Origin: Aculops lycopersici
Taxonomy: Eukaryota; Arthropoda; Arachnida; Trombidiformes; Eriophyidae
Direction of reading: 5' to 3'
Assembly (NCBI GenBank): GCA_015350385.1
Contig: WNKI01000002.1
Span: 8,272,947-8,336,946, forward strand
DNA: 64,000 nt
Positions 61,377-64,000 of this stretch are shown here, one piece after another. The notes beneath the pieces are model-generated. The model saw only the letters and a list, made by a program, of their open reading frames with translations. It searched no databases and was not told where the DNA came from. Positions within the stretch are counted from its first letter, which is position 1. Every line of letters starts with the position of its first letter. The position numbers were made by a program, and so were the translations under genes.

Positions 61377-61465
61377 CAAAATTGATCTTTCAACAAGTAG
61401 TTTGATTCTACAAGTTCGACTCTTCTCCTCTCAAGTCTATCCAGAAACACTACAAAAATCACAAT

Positions 61466-61666
61466 ATGAAGGCCATCTTCACAACATGCAGCATCTTGCT
61501 CGCCTTCCTCCTCATGTTTGCCTCATATGACCAGCAGGTATCTGCTCACAAGTATGTCCACATCAAGGTTTGGAGGGGTCCATCGCACGGACACAAGAAG
61601 CATAAGTTCGCCCCATGGGGTTACAAGGCCAAGCTTCCAGCCGACGACTACAAGCATCACGGATAA
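61466..61666 (+). CDS. small secreted His/Lys-rich peptide, function unknown
   Basis: 66 residues with an ATG start. Residues 1-27 form a strong signal peptide (LLAFLLMFASYDQQVSA, cleavage likely after VSA). The predicted mature peptide of about 39 residues begins HKYVHIKVWRG and is rich in His, Lys, Tyr and Pro, strongly basic, and without cysteine. Composition recalls small cuticle-associated, silk-gland or antimicrobial peptides, but no family is recognised. The TATA-initiator promoter just upstream and the intronless frame support a real, probably strongly expressed gene. Confidence 0.75.
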   Translation: MKAIFTTCSILLAFLLMFASYDQQVSAHKYVHIKVWRGPSHGHKKHKFAPWGYKAKLPADDYKHHG

Positions 61667-61995
61667 GTTGGATGGATAGCTAACTAGCTAACTGCGAAAC
61701 TGACATCCTGTTGAATCTACTCCATTGATTCACACCGGCTACAATCAGCTCAAAGGACAAACGAAAACAGAATCCACTCGATCTGAAACTTGGATAAAAG
61801 GAAGGGGCGAAACAGAAACTGAAGTACAAGCATCAACATGTAGATATAAATTATGCAATATGAACGTATAGTGGTGGTAGTAAAATTTCATTCATCGTTC
61901 TCTTTACAATATGCAATTATTATTAATTAAACAACATCAACAATGTGAGCAGCTAATATCACTTTGATTTTCATTCCGATTCTCTAATAATTTTC
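61667..61995. other. intergenic segment between convergent small peptide gene and COQ7
   Basis: It contains both 3' UTRs. AT-rich; no perfect AATAAA is seen on either strand near the stops. Nothing else is recognised. Confidence 0.5.
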
Positions 61996-62562
61996 CTAAA
62001 TTTTCTCTGCGATCTTTATAGATATCCTACAAACAGCATCGACCACCTGATTGAGATTCTTGTTCTCGGAGCTGGAGCCCTCATGTTCAAGCCCTGTATC
62101 GTGATGATGCTGCTCGTCGTCTCGGAACTCACTGAATTTGTCCAGAATGTATTTGGTCTCTTCGGGGTTGTCTTCTGTAAGTAGCTCCCTTATTTGATCA
62201 TTATAATGTTGAGTAATAACATTCTCTACGGCTACAGTACAGGCCATAGCTGCTTTAGGTCCTAGCATCGCAGTGCTAGAGCCCAGAAGAAAACCCCCAA
62301 TCGACCAGAAAGGTTCCAATAATGACTTGCGTGTTCTATACTTTAGGTTCATGTACTCAAGCTCCTCTAGATGTGCCTTTTCTTGATTCCACAATTCCTG
62401 TATAATTGGCCCATACTTGGCATCTCGATTCAAAACAAAACTCTGGCCTTGGTAAATGCGGTCGGCGCCCAACTCTCCTGCATGATTTACACGCAACATC
62501 TTGTCAAGCACCTTGTGACGGTGCCTATTTAGGTAGCCTGCAACCTTAGTGCTTCCACTCAT
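61996..62562 (-). CDS. COQ7: COQ7, 5-demethoxyubiquinone hydroxylase
   Basis: 188 residues in one exon. It has all di-iron ligands of the family: Glu in NHAGELGADRIYQGQ (about 30), the ExxH of NQEKAHLEELEYM (about 61-64), Glu in CTVAVENVITQHYNDQI (about 113), and the second ExxH in FRDDEQHHHDTG (about 149-152). COQ7 hydroxylates demethoxyubiquinone in the penultimate step of ubiquinone synthesis on the matrix face of the inner mitochondrial membrane. The hydrophobic SIGGFLLGSSTAMLG segment probably forms the membrane-facing helix. The usual mitochondrial presequence is very short here (MSGSTKVAGYLNRHRHK, basic), so import may use this short leader or a spliced upstream exon. It is divergent from La, about 500 bases away. 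Confidence 0.95.
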   Translation of the reverse strand: MSGSTKVAGYLNRHRHKVLDKMLRVNHAGELGADRIYQGQSFVLNRDAKYGPIIQELWNQEKAHLEELEYMNLKYRTRKSLLEPFWSIGGFLLGSSTAMLGPKAAMACTVAVENVITQHYNDQIRELLTEDNPEETKYILDKFSEFRDDEQHHHDTGLEHEGSSSENKNLNQVVDAVCRISIKIAEKI

Positions 62563-63057
62563 CTTGAATATCGTCTTGTGGTTTCGAACTAATGATTTGA
62601 TGCCAAGTTCTTGAGGTTTTAGGATTAGTATTCCCCAAAGTGATTGCGTATTTTTTTATTTGTAAACACACACACAAATTTGATTGTTGTTTTTTGTTTG
62701 TGTGTGAAGATTCCGCTAGCCCTCTTGGCGTCGGCGCCAAAGCCTGCTTTGAAGGTGCATCGAAATTTCTCTTTGCCTTTCACTGATCGCGCGACACATG
62801 TCTTTCTGGGACCACAAGGCTAGAAGGCAAACCAGTGCGGCGACCACGTTTTTCACATCTGATCAATCTTTCGATTGCTGCCCCGCATTGATACACCATT
62901 TTTCACGCATTAGCTTCAACAGACACCACAAATTAGCAATAATAATCAATAAAGATATCAACATCCATATCTTTACATACACCAAGGCTAAGAAGCTTTG
63001 TTAGCCATTACACAATATCGTGAAAATTTTACTACATATCCCAAGACAATCAACATT
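62563..63057. promoter_or_regulatory. divergent promoter region of COQ7 (-) and La (+)
   Basis: 495 bases separate the two start codons, so both promoters must lie here. No clear TATA box is seen for either gene, as expected for housekeeping promoters. A CA/GT-rich stretch is at about 62666-62705. Confidence 0.45.
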
Positions 63058-63774
63058 ATGGTTGAAGTAAAAACCGAGGATATTAAGGAGGCTCAGGAGC
63101 GGGATGCTGAGGAGAAGAGCCCCAAGAAATTCAAGAGAGACGATTCCCAATTACATGAGAAGATTCGAAAACAAATTGAATACTACTTTTCCAATGTCAA
63201 TGTTGTTAAAGATAAATTTATGAAGGAGGAGTTTAGCAAAAATGGAGGCTGGGTCAAGATATCAGTCCTACTCACATTTGCCAGATTAAAGGAGATTACC
63301 AAAGACGAGGACGAGATTGTTAGAGCCCTACAAGACTACAAATCGGATGTTATCAACTTCGATCAAGAGTCCAAACAGATTGCTAGGCTTAAACCTTTAC
63401 CTGATGCCGAAAAGTTCCAAAAACAATTAGACGCCAGAACTGTACATATCTCCGGTTTTCCCATTGATTCCACCTTCGAGCAGTTGCGCCAATTCTGTGG
63501 CTCATTTGGCGAGGTCGAGTCTTTGTCCATGAGAAAACTATACAAGACAAAGCACTTCAAGGGTTGCATTCACGTTGTTTACAAGACCGAGGAAGAGGCA
63601 AAAAAGGTTCTGACCACCGAGGCTCTGAAATTCAAGGACCGCGAGTTGCGAAAGGAGAGCATGGAAGAATATTACAAACGCAAGGCCGAGATGAAGGAGA
63701 AACGCGAGGCCAAGAAGAAAGAGCCCAAGTCCACTAAGGAGAATAAAACTAAAGGCGATACCAAGACGAAATGA
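63058..63774 (+). CDS. La: La protein (La motif plus RRM1, no second RRM)
   Basis: 238 residues from ATG 63058 (MVEVKTEDIKEA); the frame runs further upstream only from a TTG. The La motif is at about residues 34-100 (EKIRKQIEYYFSNVNVVKDK, GGWVKISVLLTFARLKEITK), with the conserved Gln, paired Tyr and Phe that bind UUU-OH 3' ends. RRM1 follows at about 127-200 (TVHISGFPIDSTFEQLRQF, FKGCIHVVYKTEEEAKKVL). The protein then ends in a Lys/Glu-rich tail. La protects new RNA polymerase III transcripts such as pre-tRNAs. Animal La proteins (about 400 residues) normally add an atypical RRM2; it is missing here, as in yeast Lhp1. A downstream exon is possible, but the frame ends in a normal TGA. Confidence 0.93.
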   Translation: MVEVKTEDIKEAQERDAEEKSPKKFKRDDSQLHEKIRKQIEYYFSNVNVVKDKFMKEEFSKNGGWVKISVLLTFARLKEITKDEDEIVRALQDYKSDVINFDQESKQIARLKPLPDAEKFQKQLDARTVHISGFPIDSTFEQLRQFCGSFGEVESLSMRKLYKTKHFKGCIHVVYKTEEEAKKVLTTEALKFKDRELRKESMEEYYKRKAEMKEKREAKKKEPKSTKENKTKGDTKTK

Positions 63775-64000
63775 GTACTTGGCCGCTGATGTTTTGGGAT
63801 GGTGAATCCTAACAAGTGGTTGCCCGTTTGCGTAAACATGCCTGTTTTCTACATTCCATTTCGTGTCACACAATCTATCTGGCTGCCGATGGTCCTTGAA
63901 CATAGTGTACGGCCCAATTGGATTCCCTCTGCTCAATTGTTGTCTTTGGTTGTCGCTTGCTTGCCCGCTATGATCGCCCGAAATCAACTCCCTTGGGCCT
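63775..64000. other. end of window, no recognised gene
   Basis: A minus-strand open frame covers most of this stretch and continues antisense to La, but it has no ATG at its start and no known resemblance; it is treated as chance. Confidence 0.4.

Noticed and set aside
63538..63987. 149-codon minus-strand frame at the window end.
   Set aside because: Most of it is antisense to La, it begins with TTG, and its hydrophobic part mirrors the Lys/Glu-rich La tail.

Overview
The window is nuclear DNA from an animal, most likely an arthropod. Sixteen intact protein-coding genes and one clear pseudogene can be supported, nearly all belonging to conserved animal families: Retriever/Commander (VPS35L), ArfGAP (ASAP), PP2A-B56, NCoR/SMRTER, Maf/ASMTL, Hikeshi, Pinocchio, Quaking/HOW, TMCO4, DDX18, TMEM184, eIF3d, COQ7 and La. 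Introns have GT..AG ends and are short where seen (98, 101, 158, about 173, 177 and 445 bp). Core promoters have TATA and TCAGT-type initiators, and 3' ends carry AATAAA. The coding sequences are strikingly intron-poor: VPS35L, PP2A-B56, NCoR, DDX18, TMEM184, COQ7 and La are each one open exon. Noncoding DNA is rich in GA/CT and CAA/CAG microsatellites. An intron-losing mite lineage would fit, but that is inference and the species cannot be named from sequence alone.

Layout. 1-4.2 kb: noncoding, starting in a long GA microsatellite. 4.2-7.2 kb: VPS35L (+). 7.6-8.2 kb: a two-exon unknown secreted Cys-rich protein (-). 10.5-12.3 kb: ASAP-type ArfGAP (-). 12.3-18.3 kb: repeat-rich noncoding DNA. 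18.3-23.0 kb: PP2A-B56 and an NCoR-like corepressor in tandem (+). 23.4-25.2 kb: Maf/ASMTL (+) and Hikeshi (-), convergent. 25.2-36.0 kb: no recognised gene. 36.0-37.4 kb: Pinocchio family (+). 37.4-45.0 kb: no recognised gene. 45.0-48.1 kb: Quaking/HOW RNA-binding protein in four exons (-). 48.1-50.8 kb: noncoding. 50.8-63.8 kb is gene-dense: TMCO4 (-), DDX18 (+), a short-chain dehydrogenase pseudogene (-), TMEM184 (-), eIF3d (+), a small secreted peptide (+), COQ7 (-), La (+).

The genes do not form one pathway; most are housekeeping functions (endosomal recycling, translation, ribosome biogenesis, ubiquinone synthesis, RNA binding). The most notable features are reduced proteins (VPS35L without its N-terminal extension, ASAP without visible BAR or SH3, a 755-residue NCoR, La without RRM2), a similar 51-residue C-terminal tail on the adjacent PP2A-B56 and NCoR genes, an inverted pair of about 77-bp repeats 14.8 kb apart, a multiply broken dehydrogenase gene, two unknown secreted proteins, and an apparent excess of the 8-mer CAACAGGT. 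No wholly new multi-gene system was recognised.
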